In this document: piece after piece, positions 1-6,667 of the stretch
How positions within the stretch are numbered: position 1 is the stretch's first letter
How the letters are laid out: the number at the start of each line of letters is the position of its first letter
Source: CAYRKT01 sp964425005
Lineage (GTDB): Bacteria > Synergistota > Synergistia > CAYRKT01
Length of the DNA stretch: 11,435 nt
NCBI GenBank assembly: GCA_964425005.1
Contig: CAYRKT010000051.1
Coordinates: 1 to 11,435, forward strand
Direction of reading: 5' to 3'
Notes under the pieces: generated by a model
What the model was told of the DNA's origin: nothing
Database searches by the model: none
Seen by the model: the letters and a program-made list of their open reading frames with translations, nothing else
Translations under genes and position numbers: made by a program

Positions 1-970
1 CCATCACCCCGGCGATGGCCACCGCCACCCCCCCGCTGGATATGACCAGATCGCTCCGGTCCAGCTCGTAGGTCCTGCCGTTTATGGCCGTAATCCTCTC
101 GCCGGGCACGCCAGAGCGCACGGTTATCTCCTTAGCCGGCAGGAGGTCGGCGTCGAAGGCGTGAAGGGGCTGGCCGAAGAGCAAGGTGGCGTAGTTGGTC
201 ACGTCCACCGCGTTGTTTACCGGCCTGGCCCCGCCCACCGTCAGCCTGAGGCGCATCCAGAAGGGGGAGGGGGCTATGCTGACTTCATCCACGTAGCCAA
301 GCCCGTAGAGGGAACAGCCCTCGTCCTCCACCCTGCAGCCCTCGAAGAGCCCTCCCAGGCCGTCCTCCGAGATGGGGGGATCTTCCAGCTTCGGCAAGCT
401 CAGCGAAGTGCCCTCGCACAGGGCGTAGACCTCCCTGGCCACGCCCACCATGGACAGGCAATCCCCCCTGTTAGGGGTGACCGAGAGCTCCAAGACCGGC
501 TCGTCCAGCCCGAACCAGGAGAGGAAGTCGACCCCCACGGGGGCATCCTCCGGCAGCTCCAGTATGCCCCTCTCCCCCTGGAGCCCCGAGAGCCCCAACT
601 CCTCGTCGGAGAGCATCATCCCCTCTGAGGCTATGCCGCCGAAGTCGACCACCTTGAGCATCGAGCCGTCGGCGAGCGAGGACCCGGGCGGACCGTAGGG
701 GACCTTCATGCCCACCCTCAGGTTGGTGGCGGCGCTGACCACCCTCGCGCTCCTGCCCTCGCCCCACTCGAGGTCGACGACCCAGAGGTTCGACCTGGAG
801 GGATGGGGGTTTAAGGAGGCTATCTGGGCCACCCGAACGCCCCTGGACTCGCCGCAGGGCCTGACCAGGGCCTCCACCTCGATCCCGCCCATGGTGAGGG
901 ACCTGGCCACCTCCTCCGGAGAGGGGAGACCCGCCACGTACTCCCTGAGCCACCGAAGCCAAACCCTCAT
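1..970 (-). CDS. pheT: Phenylalanine--tRNA ligase beta subunit, N-terminal part (cut by the window edge)
   Basis: Beta subunit of the alpha2-beta2 cytoplasmic enzyme that charges tRNA-Phe; it carries the tRNA-binding and editing regions. About 323 residues are present, from the ATG at 970 to the left edge; a complete PheT is about 800 residues. The N-terminus (MRVWLRWLREYV) is followed by the OB-fold tRNA-binding domain (roughly residues 38-150, with HPSRSNLWVVDL and the ELGL end). Then come the family signature VTPNRGDCLSMVGVAREV near residue 163 and the start of the B3/B4 editing domain, containing QPLHAFDAD and ending in VAIAGVMG. The start lies 6 nt after the pheS stop, and a GGGGAG ribosome binding site sits inside the end of pheS, so the two are probably translationally coupled. 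The frame is open throughout. Identification is from motifs and from synteny with pheS. Confidence 0.96.
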   Translation of the reverse strand, partial: MRVWLRWLREYVAGLPSPEEVARSLTMGGIEVEALVRPCGESRGVRVAQIASLNPHPSRSNLWVVDLEWGEGRSARVVSAATNLRVGMKVPYGPPGSSLADGSMLKVVDFGGIASEGMMLSDEELGLSGLQGERGILELPEDAPVGVDFLSWFGLDEPVLELSVTPNRGDCLSMVGVAREVYALCEGTSLSLPKLEDPPISEDGLGGLFEGCRVEDEGCSLYGLGYVDEVSIAPSPFWMRLRLTVGGARPVNNAVDVTNYATLLFGQPLHAFDADLLPAKEITVRSGVPGERITAINGRTYELDRSDLVISSGGVAVAIAGVM

Positions 971-976
971 GGACCA

Positions 977-2011
977 TCACTCCCCCCTGGCCGAACTGAG
1001 GAAGCGGAAGTCGTTCTCGAAGAGGAGCCTGAGGTCGGTGATCCCGAACTTGAGCATCGCCACCCTGTCCAACCCCATACCCCAGGCGAACCCTCTGAAC
1101 CTCCTGGGGTCTATCCCGCCGAACTCGAGGACCTTCGGATGGGTCATCCCGGCCCCGAGTATCTCCAGCCAGCCGCTACCCTTGCAGACCCTGCAGCCCG
1201 AGCCCATGCAGGAGGAGCACTGGATGTCCACCTCCAGGCTGGGCTCCGTGAAGGGGAAGTAGCTGGGCCTGAATCGCACGTCCAGGCCCCTGCCGAACAT
1301 CCTGTGGGCGAACTCGGACAACACCCCCTTGAGGTCGCCGAGGGAGACCCCCTCGTCCACCAGCAGACCCTCCAGCTGGTGGAACATGGGGGAATGGGTG
1401 GGGTCGGAATCCCTCCTGTAGACCCTCCCGGGGCTGATTATCCTGAGCGGAGCCCCCCTCCTCCTCATCGCCCTTATCTCCACGGGGGAGGTGTGGGTGC
1501 GAAGGAGGAAGTCGGCGTCGAAGTAAAAGGTGTCCTGCATGTCCCTGGCGGGGTGATCCCTCGGTATGTTGAGGGCCTCGAAGTTATGGAAGTCGTCCTC
1601 CATCTCAGGGCCGTACTCCACGTCGAAGCCCATCCCCAGGAATATCTCCACCGCCTCGTCCCAGACCAGGGACACGGGGTGTCTTCCGCCGAAGGGCCTG
1701 CCGCAACCGGGCAGGGAGACGTCCAGGCGAGTTCGCTCCTCCTCCTCCAGGAGCCTCCTCTCCCTCATCCGGTCGAGGGCCCTCTCGAGCTCCCTCTCCA
1801 CCATACCCTTGAGCTCGTTGACCCTGGCCCCGAAGACCCGCCTCTCGTCGGGGGAGAGCTCCGACATCCTCGACATCAAGACCCTTATCGAGCCCCTCCT
1901 GCCCAGGTAATCGGCCTTGAGCCTCAGAAGCTCCTCCTCGGAGCGCGAGGACGAGAGCCTCTCTAGAAAGCCAGAGGCGACCTCGTCCAAAGCCTTGAGC
2001 AGCTCCTCCAA
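977..2011 (-). CDS. pheS: Phenylalanine--tRNA ligase alpha subunit
   Basis: Catalytic subunit of Phe-tRNA synthetase, a class II enzyme. The 344-residue reading begins with an N-terminal coiled coil (LKADYLGRRGSIRVLM, near residues 28-43). The catalytic core shows HTSPVEIRAM (about residue 173), the motif 2 region RVYRRDSDPTHSPMFHQLEG, RPSYFPFTEPSLEVD and the C-terminal AWGMGLDRVAMLKFGI. Four cysteines at 265, 268, 273 and 276 (CxxC-x4-CxxC) form a likely zinc knuckle, as in many non-enterobacterial PheS. I chose the TTG at 2011 because GGAGG at 2025-2021 precedes it by 9 nt and the protein then matches the family length. The frame stays open to a TTG at 2140 overlapping the rplT stop, but that adds 43 residues unlike PheS and reads through a hairpin. 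Confidence 0.96.
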   Translation of the reverse strand: MEELLKALDEVASGFLERLSSSRSEEELLRLKADYLGRRGSIRVLMSRMSELSPDERRVFGARVNELKGMVERELERALDRMRERRLLEEEERTRLDVSLPGCGRPFGGRHPVSLVWDEAVEIFLGMGFDVEYGPEMEDDFHNFEALNIPRDHPARDMQDTFYFDADFLLRTHTSPVEIRAMRRRGAPLRIISPGRVYRRDSDPTHSPMFHQLEGLLVDEGVSLGDLKGVLSEFAHRMFGRGLDVRFRPSYFPFTEPSLEVDIQCSSCMGSGCRVCKGSGWLEILGAGMTHPKVLEFGGIDPRRFRGFAWGMGLDRVAMLKFGITDLRLLFENDFRFLSSARGE

Positions 2012-2049
2012 ACCTCCCCACCTCCGAAGCGACCTAGTCCAACGCCGGA

Positions 2050-2087
2050 TCCCATCTAAAACGGGAGGAGGCCAAAGAGGCCTCCTC
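2050..2087 (-). terminator. Hairpin between rplT and pheS, possible terminator or attenuator
   Basis: On the minus strand a perfect 9-bp stem, GAGGAGGCC/GGCCTCCTC (arms 2087-2079 and 2073-2065) with loop TCTTT, is followed by CCGTTTTAG. The U stretch is only four long, so termination would be partial at best. The hairpin lies in the 125-nt leader of pheS, downstream of the rplT stop. The motif GGGATCCGG occurs on each side of it. It may reduce read-through from the ribosomal protein genes into pheST; the effect is inference. Confidence 0.5.
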
Positions 2088-2136
2088 GACCGGATCCCTC
2101 CTGCGACCTGGCTCCCAAAAGGCCACGAGGCGAACC

Positions 2137-2499
2137 TCAAGCGGCCCTCGCTAGACCCTCCTTGGCCACCCTCACCAGCTCCGCGAAGGCGCTCGAGTCG
2201 TGGACAGCCAGGTCCGCCAGCATCTTCCTGTTCACCTCCACCCCCGCCAGCTTCAGGCCGTGCACGAAGGTGCTGTAGTTGAGGCCGTGCAGGCGGGCGG
2301 CGGCGTTGATCCTCATGATCCAGAGCTTCCTGAACTCCCTCTTCTTGGCGCGCCTGTCCCTGTACATGTTGGACAGCGCCCGCAGAGCGGCCTCCTTGCC
2401 CCTCCTGAAGGTGTTCTTCTTCCTCCCGTAGAAGCCCTTTGTCAGGGCGAACAACTTCTTCCTCCTGGCCCTCTTCTGGCTTCCTCCCTTTACCCTCAT
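2137..2499 (-). CDS. rplT: Large ribosomal subunit protein bL20
   Basis: A 120-residue, very basic protein of the 50S subunit, needed early in 50S assembly. The sequence matches bL20 along its length: MRVKGGSQKRARRKKLF at the N-terminus, then FYGRKKNTFRRGKEA, YRDRRAKKREFRKLWI and RINAAARLHGLNYSTFVHGL, and the C-terminal globular part with VEVNRKMLADLAV. Length is as expected for the family. The ATG at 2499 has GGAGG 10 nt upstream. It follows rpmI by 42 nt in the conserved infC-rpmI-rplT order. In Bacillus subtilis L20 represses this operon through the leader RNA, so it is the candidate ligand for the structured leader upstream of infC; that link is inference here. Confidence 0.98.
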   Translation of the reverse strand: MRVKGGSQKRARRKKLFALTKGFYGRKKNTFRRGKEAALRALSNMYRDRRAKKREFRKLWIMRINAAARLHGLNYSTFVHGLKLAGVEVNRKMLADLAVHDSSAFAELVRVAKEGLARAA

Positions 2500-2541
2500 G
2501 GCGTATCTACCTCCCCATCTGGCGACGAGAACGACAGCGGC

Positions 2542-2739
2542 TTAAGCGTAAGGCAGAAGGGTCTTGATCCTCCTGGCCTCAGCCCCCTCGAGGCAACCCT
2601 TCTTGCGAAGCCTCCTTATCCTCCTCTGGGACTTGTGGTGGAGGAGATGGCTCCTACCGGCCTTCTTGTACACCACCTTGCCAGAGGCGGTTATCTTGAA
2701 GCGCTTCTTAGCACCGCTGTGGCTCTTGACCTTAGGCAT
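2542..2739 (-). CDS. rpmI: Large ribosomal subunit protein bL35
   Basis: A 65-residue basic 50S protein. It shows the bL35 pattern MPKVKSHSGAKKRFKIT, then GKVVYKKAGRSHLLHHKS and an arginine/lysine-rich stretch (RRIRRLRKKG), ending KTLLPYA. Length is normal for the family. The ATG at 2739 is preceded by GGGAGG with a 9-nt spacer, and the gene starts 21 nt after the infC stop, so it is cotranscribed with infC and rplT. Confidence 0.98.
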   Translation of the reverse strand: MPKVKSHSGAKKRFKITASGKVVYKKAGRSHLLHHKSQRRIRRLRKKGCLEGAEARRIKTLLPYA

Positions 2740-2760
2740 GACACAAGACCTCCCGCGACG

Positions 2761-3285
2761 CTAGTTTTTCCCCTTAGGAGACAGCAAAAGCCTGTACTGT
2801 TTACCCTCGAACTGAATCGTCCCCTCCGGCTTGCCCAGGTCCGCGCAGTCCTCCGCCACCTTCTCCAGGAGCTTCTTGCCCATCTCCAAGTAGGACATCT
2901 CCCTCCCCCTGAAGAAGACGGTGACCCTGACCTTGTAGCCGTCGGACAAGAACTCCCTTATGGCCTTGAGCTTGAAGTCGTAGTCGTGCTGATCTATCTT
3001 GGGACGCATCTTCATCTCCTTGAGCGTCCCCACCTTCTGCTTCTTCCTGGCCTCCCGCTCCCTCTTCTGCTGCTTGTAGCGATACTTGCCGTAGTCCATT
3101 ATGCGACAGACGGGCGGGTTGGCCTCGGGCGCCACCTCCACTAGGTCGAGATTCCTCTCCGCGGCCAGGGCTAAGGCCTCCTCTATGGGCTTTATCCCCA
3201 GGTTGGCCCCCCCTTCGTCTATCAACCTCACCTCCCTGGCCGTTATCTCCTCGTTGACCCTGGGCTCGTCGCTCATGTCCGCTAT
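2761..3285 (-). CDS. infC: Translation initiation factor IF-3, probable ATA start codon
   Basis: IF3 binds the 30S subunit, prevents premature 50S joining and proofreads the initiation codon. From the ATG at 3276 the protein is 171 residues; from the ATA at 3285 it is 174. The N-domain shows RVNEEITAREVRLID and the family signature VEVAPEANPPVCRIMDYGKY, then a lysine/arginine-rich linker (YKQQKREREARKKQK) and the C-domain with MKMRPKIDQHDYDFKLK and VFFRGREM. The only Shine-Dalgarno, GGGAGG at 3300-3295, is 9 nt from the ATA but 18 nt from the ATG, and an in-frame TGA at 3294-3292 excludes any start further upstream. infC is known to use rare start codons such as AUU so that IF3 limits its own translation, which makes ATA the better choice. 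First gene of the operon. Confidence 0.96.
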   Translation of the reverse strand: MADMSDEPRVNEEITAREVRLIDEGGANLGIKPIEEALALAAERNLDLVEVAPEANPPVCRIMDYGKYRYKQQKREREARKKQKVGTLKEMKMRPKIDQHDYDFKLKAIREFLSDGYKVRVTVFFRGREMSYLEMGKKLLEKVAEDCADLGKPEGTIQFEGKQYRLLLSPKGKN

Positions 3286-3463
3286 AGACGTTCACCTCCC
3301 GACACCGGCAAAAAATAAGGCGAGGAGAAAAGCCTTCCTCGCCTCCAAAGCCCAAACACAGCGCCCGGACCACGTCCGTCGCCCGCACCACGTGGGCCGC
3401 CAGAGCCGAAAACCCTGGGGCGAGGAGCTTTCGCTCCTTCTTTGGTCGCGTTCGTCCGACTCA
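3286..3463 (-). promoter_or_regulatory. Structured leader RNA of the infC operon, with candidate antiterminator
   Basis: About 178 nt lie between the predicted transcription start and infC. On the minus strand the leader holds the hairpin AGGAGC-GAAA-GCTCCT (3438-3423), a GNRA-capped stem whose 3' arm runs into TCCTCGCC (3426-3419). Those eight bases are identical to the 3' arm of the downstream terminator, so they can pair with its 5' arm GGCGAGGA (3343-3336) instead. This gives two mutually exclusive folds, the layout of an attenuator. Further small stems, such as CGGAC-GTG-GTCCG, lie between. An L20-type autoregulatory leader is the obvious parallel from Bacillus, but I cannot confirm an L20 binding site. 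Confidence 0.6.
3310..3344 (-). terminator. Intrinsic terminator/attenuator directly upstream of infC
   Basis: On the minus strand a perfect 9-bp GC-rich stem, AGGCGAGGA/TCCTCGCCT (arms 3344-3336 and 3326-3318) with loop AGGCTTTTC, is followed by TATTTTTT, with six consecutive T at 3315-3310. This is a standard rho-independent terminator. It ends only 10 nt before the infC Shine-Dalgarno and lies downstream of the infC promoter, so it must be conditional. Confidence 0.85.
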
Positions 3464-3469
3464 GGGTGA

Positions 3470-3498
3470 AGTCTAGCACACCTTGGATGGGCTGACAA
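3470..3498 (-). promoter_or_regulatory. Sigma70-type promoter of the infC operon
   Basis: On the minus strand TTGTCA (3498-3493, five of six to TTGACA) is separated by exactly 17 nt from TAGACT (3475-3470, four of six to TATAAT). The -10 is preceded by TGC, an extended -10 element. It starts 17 nt behind the stop of the preceding gene. Transcription would begin near 3463. Confidence 0.7.
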
Positions 3499-3501
3499 GG
3501 G

Positions 3502-3516
3502 GAGGGGCGACCCCTC
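3502..3516 (-). terminator. Short hairpin at the end of the secreted-protein gene
   Basis: On the minus strand GAGGGG-TCG-CCCCTC forms a 6-bp stem overlapping the TGA stop at 3517-3515, followed by CCCTTGT without a real U tract. It could be a weak terminator for the upstream gene pair, or simply part of the region before the infC promoter. Confidence 0.3.
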
Positions 3517-5464
3517 ACCTTATCTCCTCCAGGTAGACGTAGTAGTTAGGTATGTGGCCGAAATACCTCCTCTTGAAGACCAGCCGCAGCCTGGCCTTGA
3601 ACGGTCCCTTCGCGGCCCTCCCCTCCCGGAGCTTGAGCCTGGCCTCGGGGGAAACGCCCGAGATGTGGTAGAAAGGGCCCGACTTGCTCTGCCCGATCAG
3701 CTCCAGCAGCTCCCCGTCGAAACCGGAGGGAAGGGAGAGCAGCTCCACCTCCCGGGGCATCGGCGGCACCAGTGGACCGAACGAGAAGGGGGACGAGCCG
3801 TCGTCGGCCGAGATCGACGACGCGTACTCCTCCAGGGACATGGAGTCGAAGCGCCTTCTGAAACCCTTGAGCTCCTCCAGATAGACCGGATCCGGGTTTT
3901 GTCTCGAGGACTCCCGCTCGATCTCCAGCTCTATGGCCTTCCTGGTGGCCTTCAGCAGATCGAGGGACAGGGCCTCCTCCTCCGAGAGCTCCCTGGCCTC
4001 GGACTTCCCTGTTAGCCCCTCTCCCCCGTAGAACAGGGGAGAGGGGTATATGGGGTTTGCCACCTTCAACCTGAAGGGCGCCCTTATCCCGAGCTCCTCC
4101 AGGAGGTCGTACTCCAGCTCCACGCCGTCGAGGAGCAGGGCCTTGCATCGATCGGGCACCACCCTGTGGAGGGAGAGGAGGAGCGCGTCGTCCTCCAGAG
4201 GCTTAACCTCCACCTGGAAGCTCTCCTTCGAGGTGCAGCCGCCGCTGCTCACCCTCACGAAGAGCTTGCCCCCCTCCAGCCTCAGACCCCTGAGGACCGC
4301 AAGGCCCTCTCTCTGCTGGTCCTCGAAGGGCCAGCCGAGTATCGGGGGCTTGACCAGGCCACCCCACTCCACAAGGGTGAAACCGATCCTCTTGAAAACC
4401 CCAGGCCTGGGCGCCTCCGGGGCCTCCCTGGGCCGTTCCCTGAGGGGCTTGAAGGAGAGGAAGACCCTCACCAGCGAGTCCGGCCTCGGGTCCACGTCGA
4501 GGGAGAGGTTCTCGTCCAGGAACGATTCCTCCACCAGCTCCACCAGGTAGAAGGGAGCCCTCGGGAGCTCCCTCGACCAGTAGACCTCGAAATCCCTGGC
4601 CTCCTTCTCGGAAAGCCCGAGCCTCGGCAGCCACTCCCTGAACCAAGAGGTTAGGGCATCCTCGCTCACCACCCAGCCCTTCCCGCTCGAGGGCGGAAGA
4701 AGCCTCAGCTGAGCCTCGTAGAAGAGATAGGGGACGTCGGGAGACCTGATCCCACCCGGTCCTATCGTCGCCCTCCAGCCATCCCTCCCGTGAGGCGGGT
4801 CCGACGAGGTTATGAGGCCCGCGGGCTTCGCCCTCACGGTCACCTCCATCTCCGCGGGCGAGTAGAGGTAGATCGCCGGCTTTCTCACCAGCAGGGACTC
4901 GGAGGGTACCAGCCTCCCCCTGGACAGAGACAGGGATACGACCTCCTCCACCCCGGCGGAGGCGATCCTGATCTCCAGCGCCCTCTCCAGGTCCCCCATG
5001 TCGCGCGGGCTGAAGCTACCCTCCGTGACCCTGACGGGGGATGGCCCGAGCAGGGGCACGTGGGCCAGCAGGTCCAGGCTCAGGGCCTTTACCTCCACAT
5101 CCCCGAGGGGAAAGGGAGGGGTCTGCTCCAGCTTGCCGTCCCTGCTCACCAGGGCCAGGACCTCCACGAGCCTCCCGCTCCTTCCCTCCGCGGCCAGGAC
5201 CACGGCGGCCAGGTCCTCGTCTATCAGCCTCGCGAGGGACTCCCCGAGGATCGCCCGCCCCAGGAGCCTCACCGACACGACCTCGTCGCCCGAGGCGAGG
5301 CTGGCCGCACCACCCCGAAGCTCAACCCCATGAGGGCATAGCGACAGGCGGTAGACGGCCTCATCGAAGCTGAACCCAGCCCAGTGGGCCTCGCAGGGCG
5401 AAACGCCCAAGAGGCCGAGAAGGGAGAGAAGGGCGCAGATCGCCGAGGAGACGGCTCGCCGCAC
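3515..5464 (-). CDS. Large exported protein of unknown function with KPAIYLY-type and CTSKESF-type regions
   Basis: A 649-residue protein with a Sec signal peptide: MRRA, a hydrophobic stretch to about residue 22, and likely cleavage after CEA at 26. There is no lipobox, so a periplasmic or secreted protein is expected. Residues 27-190 form a region I do not recognise. Residues about 195-370 hold KPAIYLYSP, YLFYE (246), LGLSEKEARDFEVYW (282), DVDPRPDSLVRVF (323) and GFTLVEWGG (361). These recur together in uncharacterised bacterial proteins, but I know no function for them. Residues about 390-475 hold a second block, GGCTSKESF (408) and RVVPDRCKALLLDGVELEYDL (from 434), with two cysteines. 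A charged, probably helical segment follows (485-545), then a C-terminal beta-rich part. The GTG at 5464 starts 21 nt after the cyclodeaminase-like gene, so the two are probably cotranscribed. No catalytic residues can be assigned. Confidence 0.85.
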   Translation of the reverse strand: MRRAVSSAICALLSLLGLLGVSPCEAHWAGFSFDEAVYRLSLCPHGVELRGGAASLASGDEVVSVRLLGRAILGESLARLIDEDLAAVVLAAEGRSGRLVEVLALVSRDGKLEQTPPFPLGDVEVKALSLDLLAHVPLLGPSPVRVTEGSFSPRDMGDLERALEIRIASAGVEEVVSLSLSRGRLVPSESLLVRKPAIYLYSPAEMEVTVRAKPAGLITSSDPPHGRDGWRATIGPGGIRSPDVPYLFYEAQLRLLPPSSGKGWVVSEDALTSWFREWLPRLGLSEKEARDFEVYWSRELPRAPFYLVELVEESFLDENLSLDVDPRPDSLVRVFLSFKPLRERPREAPEAPRPGVFKRIGFTLVEWGGLVKPPILGWPFEDQQREGLAVLRGLRLEGGKLFVRVSSGGCTSKESFQVEVKPLEDDALLLSLHRVVPDRCKALLLDGVELEYDLLEELGIRAPFRLKVANPIYPSPLFYGGEGLTGKSEARELSEEEALSLDLLKATRKAIELEIERESSRQNPDPVYLEELKGFRRRFDSMSLEEYASSISADDGSSPFSFGPLVPPMPREVELLSLPSGFDGELLELIGQSKSGPFYHISGVSPEARLKLREGRAAKGPFKARLRLVFKRRYFGHIPNYYVYLEEIR

Positions 5465-5485
5465 GGCTAGCTCGCCTCGCGGTCT

Positions 5486-6466
5486 CTAAAGGGGCAGGAG
5501 GGTTCCTACCCCCAGCTCCACGGCCCTCCGATATATGAGCCTGGCGGTGACCACGTCGTGGCTGGCTATACCCATCAAGAGGGCCATCCTCCTCCCCCTG
5601 GAGGCCAGATCCGACGAACCCCTGGCGCACACCTCGCCCATGTCCAGCTCCACCCTGTCGGGATATCCCCTGAAGTAAGGGCCCCTTCGCTGCGTCCAGA
5701 GGTACTGCTCCCGATCGTCCACCACGAAGAGGTCGACGGAGTTGGGCACCTCCTCCTTGAAGGCCGCGTCGTAGTCGATGGAGATGGCCAAAAAACCGTC
5801 GGCCTTGAGGTCATTCAGCCCCACGAACCTGTTGGGCCTCTCGAGGATGGGGGTGGCGCTCACCACCACGTCCGCCTCCCTCGTGGCCTCCCCGAAGGTC
5901 CTGCAGATCACCAGCTCGGCCCCCCTGGCCCTGGGGGACATCTCCTCCACGAAGTCCGCGGCCCTCCTCTCGGAGACGTCGTATAAGAGGAACCTCCTTA
6001 CCCTGAGGACCTCCGAGAGGGCGAGCAGGTGAGACCTTCCCTGCACGCCCAAGCCCAGTATGGCCACGTCCGCCTCCTTACCCTCCCCAAACAGGTGCCT
6101 TGCCGCCACCGCCGAAGCAGCCCCAGTCCTCACGGCGGTTATCCAGGTGCAGTCCATCACCGCCAGGGGCATCCCCGTGTCGGCGTCGTTGAGGACCATC
6201 AACCCCCCTATGTAGGGCAAACCCCTCTGGGGGTTCTCGGGATAGCCGAAGACCCACTTTATCCCCGCCGCGTCGACGGATCCGCCCACGTATGCCGGCA
6301 TGGCGTGGATGAAGGAATCCCTGCGCGGGTGAACCCCGGGCTTGGGGGGCAGCTCGACCAGACCCTCCCCCTTGGCCCTGAACCCCTCTTCCACCGCGGC
6401 GATCACCTCTCCCATGGATATGCCCAGGGACTCCACCTCAGCCCTGCTCAAGTAAAGGAGACGCAA
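5486..6466 (-). CDS. Ornithine cyclodeaminase/mu-crystallin family protein
   Basis: An NAD(P)-binding enzyme family that includes ornithine cyclodeaminase (L-ornithine to L-proline plus ammonia), alanine dehydrogenases of the archaeal type and ketimine reductases. In the 326-residue reading the substrate domain shows GIKWVFGYPENPQRGLP (lysine at 70) and GGLMVLNDADTGMPLAVMD, followed by the family hallmark RTGAASAVAARHL (113-125). The Rossmann loop is AILGLGVQGRSH (135-146). Further on are VVVSATP and the late motif VELDMGEVCARG. These establish the family, not the substrate. The usual aspartate region reads AISIDYDAAF. The TTG at 6466 is preferred: GGGAGG stands 8 nt upstream, whereas it directly abuts the longer-frame GTG at 6475. 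Divergent from the carrier-hydrolase operon, so a role in catabolism of the same amino acid is plausible. Confidence 0.9.
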   Translation of the reverse strand: MRLLYLSRAEVESLGISMGEVIAAVEEGFRAKGEGLVELPPKPGVHPRRDSFIHAMPAYVGGSVDAAGIKWVFGYPENPQRGLPYIGGLMVLNDADTGMPLAVMDCTWITAVRTGAASAVAARHLFGEGKEADVAILGLGVQGRSHLLALSEVLRVRRFLLYDVSERRAADFVEEMSPRARGAELVICRTFGEATREADVVVSATPILERPNRFVGLNDLKADGFLAISIDYDAAFKEEVPNSVDLFVVDDREQYLWTQRRGPYFRGYPDRVELDMGEVCARGSSDLASRGRRMALLMGIASHDVVTARLIYRRAVELGVGTLLPL

Positions 6467-6496
6467 CCCCCTCACCTCCCGAACGGCTCTATGTCA

Positions 6497-6509
6497 TGAT
6501 ATTATATCA
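6497..6509. promoter_or_regulatory. AT-rich palindrome containing the -10 box of the divergent region
   Basis: TGATAT-T-ATATCA is a perfect 13-bp inverted repeat in an otherwise GC-rich region. Read on the minus strand it contains TATAAT (6506-6501), a perfect -10 box placing transcription start near 6494, about 28 nt before the TTG of the cyclodeaminase-like gene. Read on the plus strand it offers TATTAT for the carrier operon. No good -35 is visible on either side, as at activator-dependent promoters. The symmetry suggests an operator for a dimeric regulator, possibly the response regulator at the right edge; that is inference. Confidence 0.5.
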
Positions 6510-6667
6510 ACAGATCGAAGGAAGGGATCGGCCGACGGGGAGGTCGAGCCTCGAGTCCGCCGCCCCTCGAAGGGGGACGCGCTCGGCTGAGGAGGTGGTG
6601 TCTCTGTAGGGAAGACGCTGAGGCCTACACAAGCACATCTCATCCTCTCTATGGGGAAGTGTTTCGC
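6510..6667 (+). other. Untranslated stretch upstream of the carrier gene
   Basis: No gene is visible here. The stretch is rich in local inverted repeats, for example CCCC-TCGAA-GGGG near 6574-6586 and TGTAGG/CCTACA (6605-6610 and 6624-6629, loop 13 nt). If transcription starts at the palindrome, this would be a leader of about 150 nt. I do not recognise a known riboswitch class and see no terminator with a U tract. Confidence 0.3.

Noticed and set aside
2012..2140. Extension of pheS to a TTG overlapping the rplT stop (387-residue product)
   Set aside because: The extra 43 residues do not resemble PheS, the frame would run through the hairpin, and the TTG at 2011 has a well-spaced GGAGG.
3282..3518. 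Small open frames of 68-78 residues on the minus strand over the infC leader
   Set aside because: They cross the infC promoter, the GAAA hairpin and the terminator, have no convincing protein character and match nothing I recognise.
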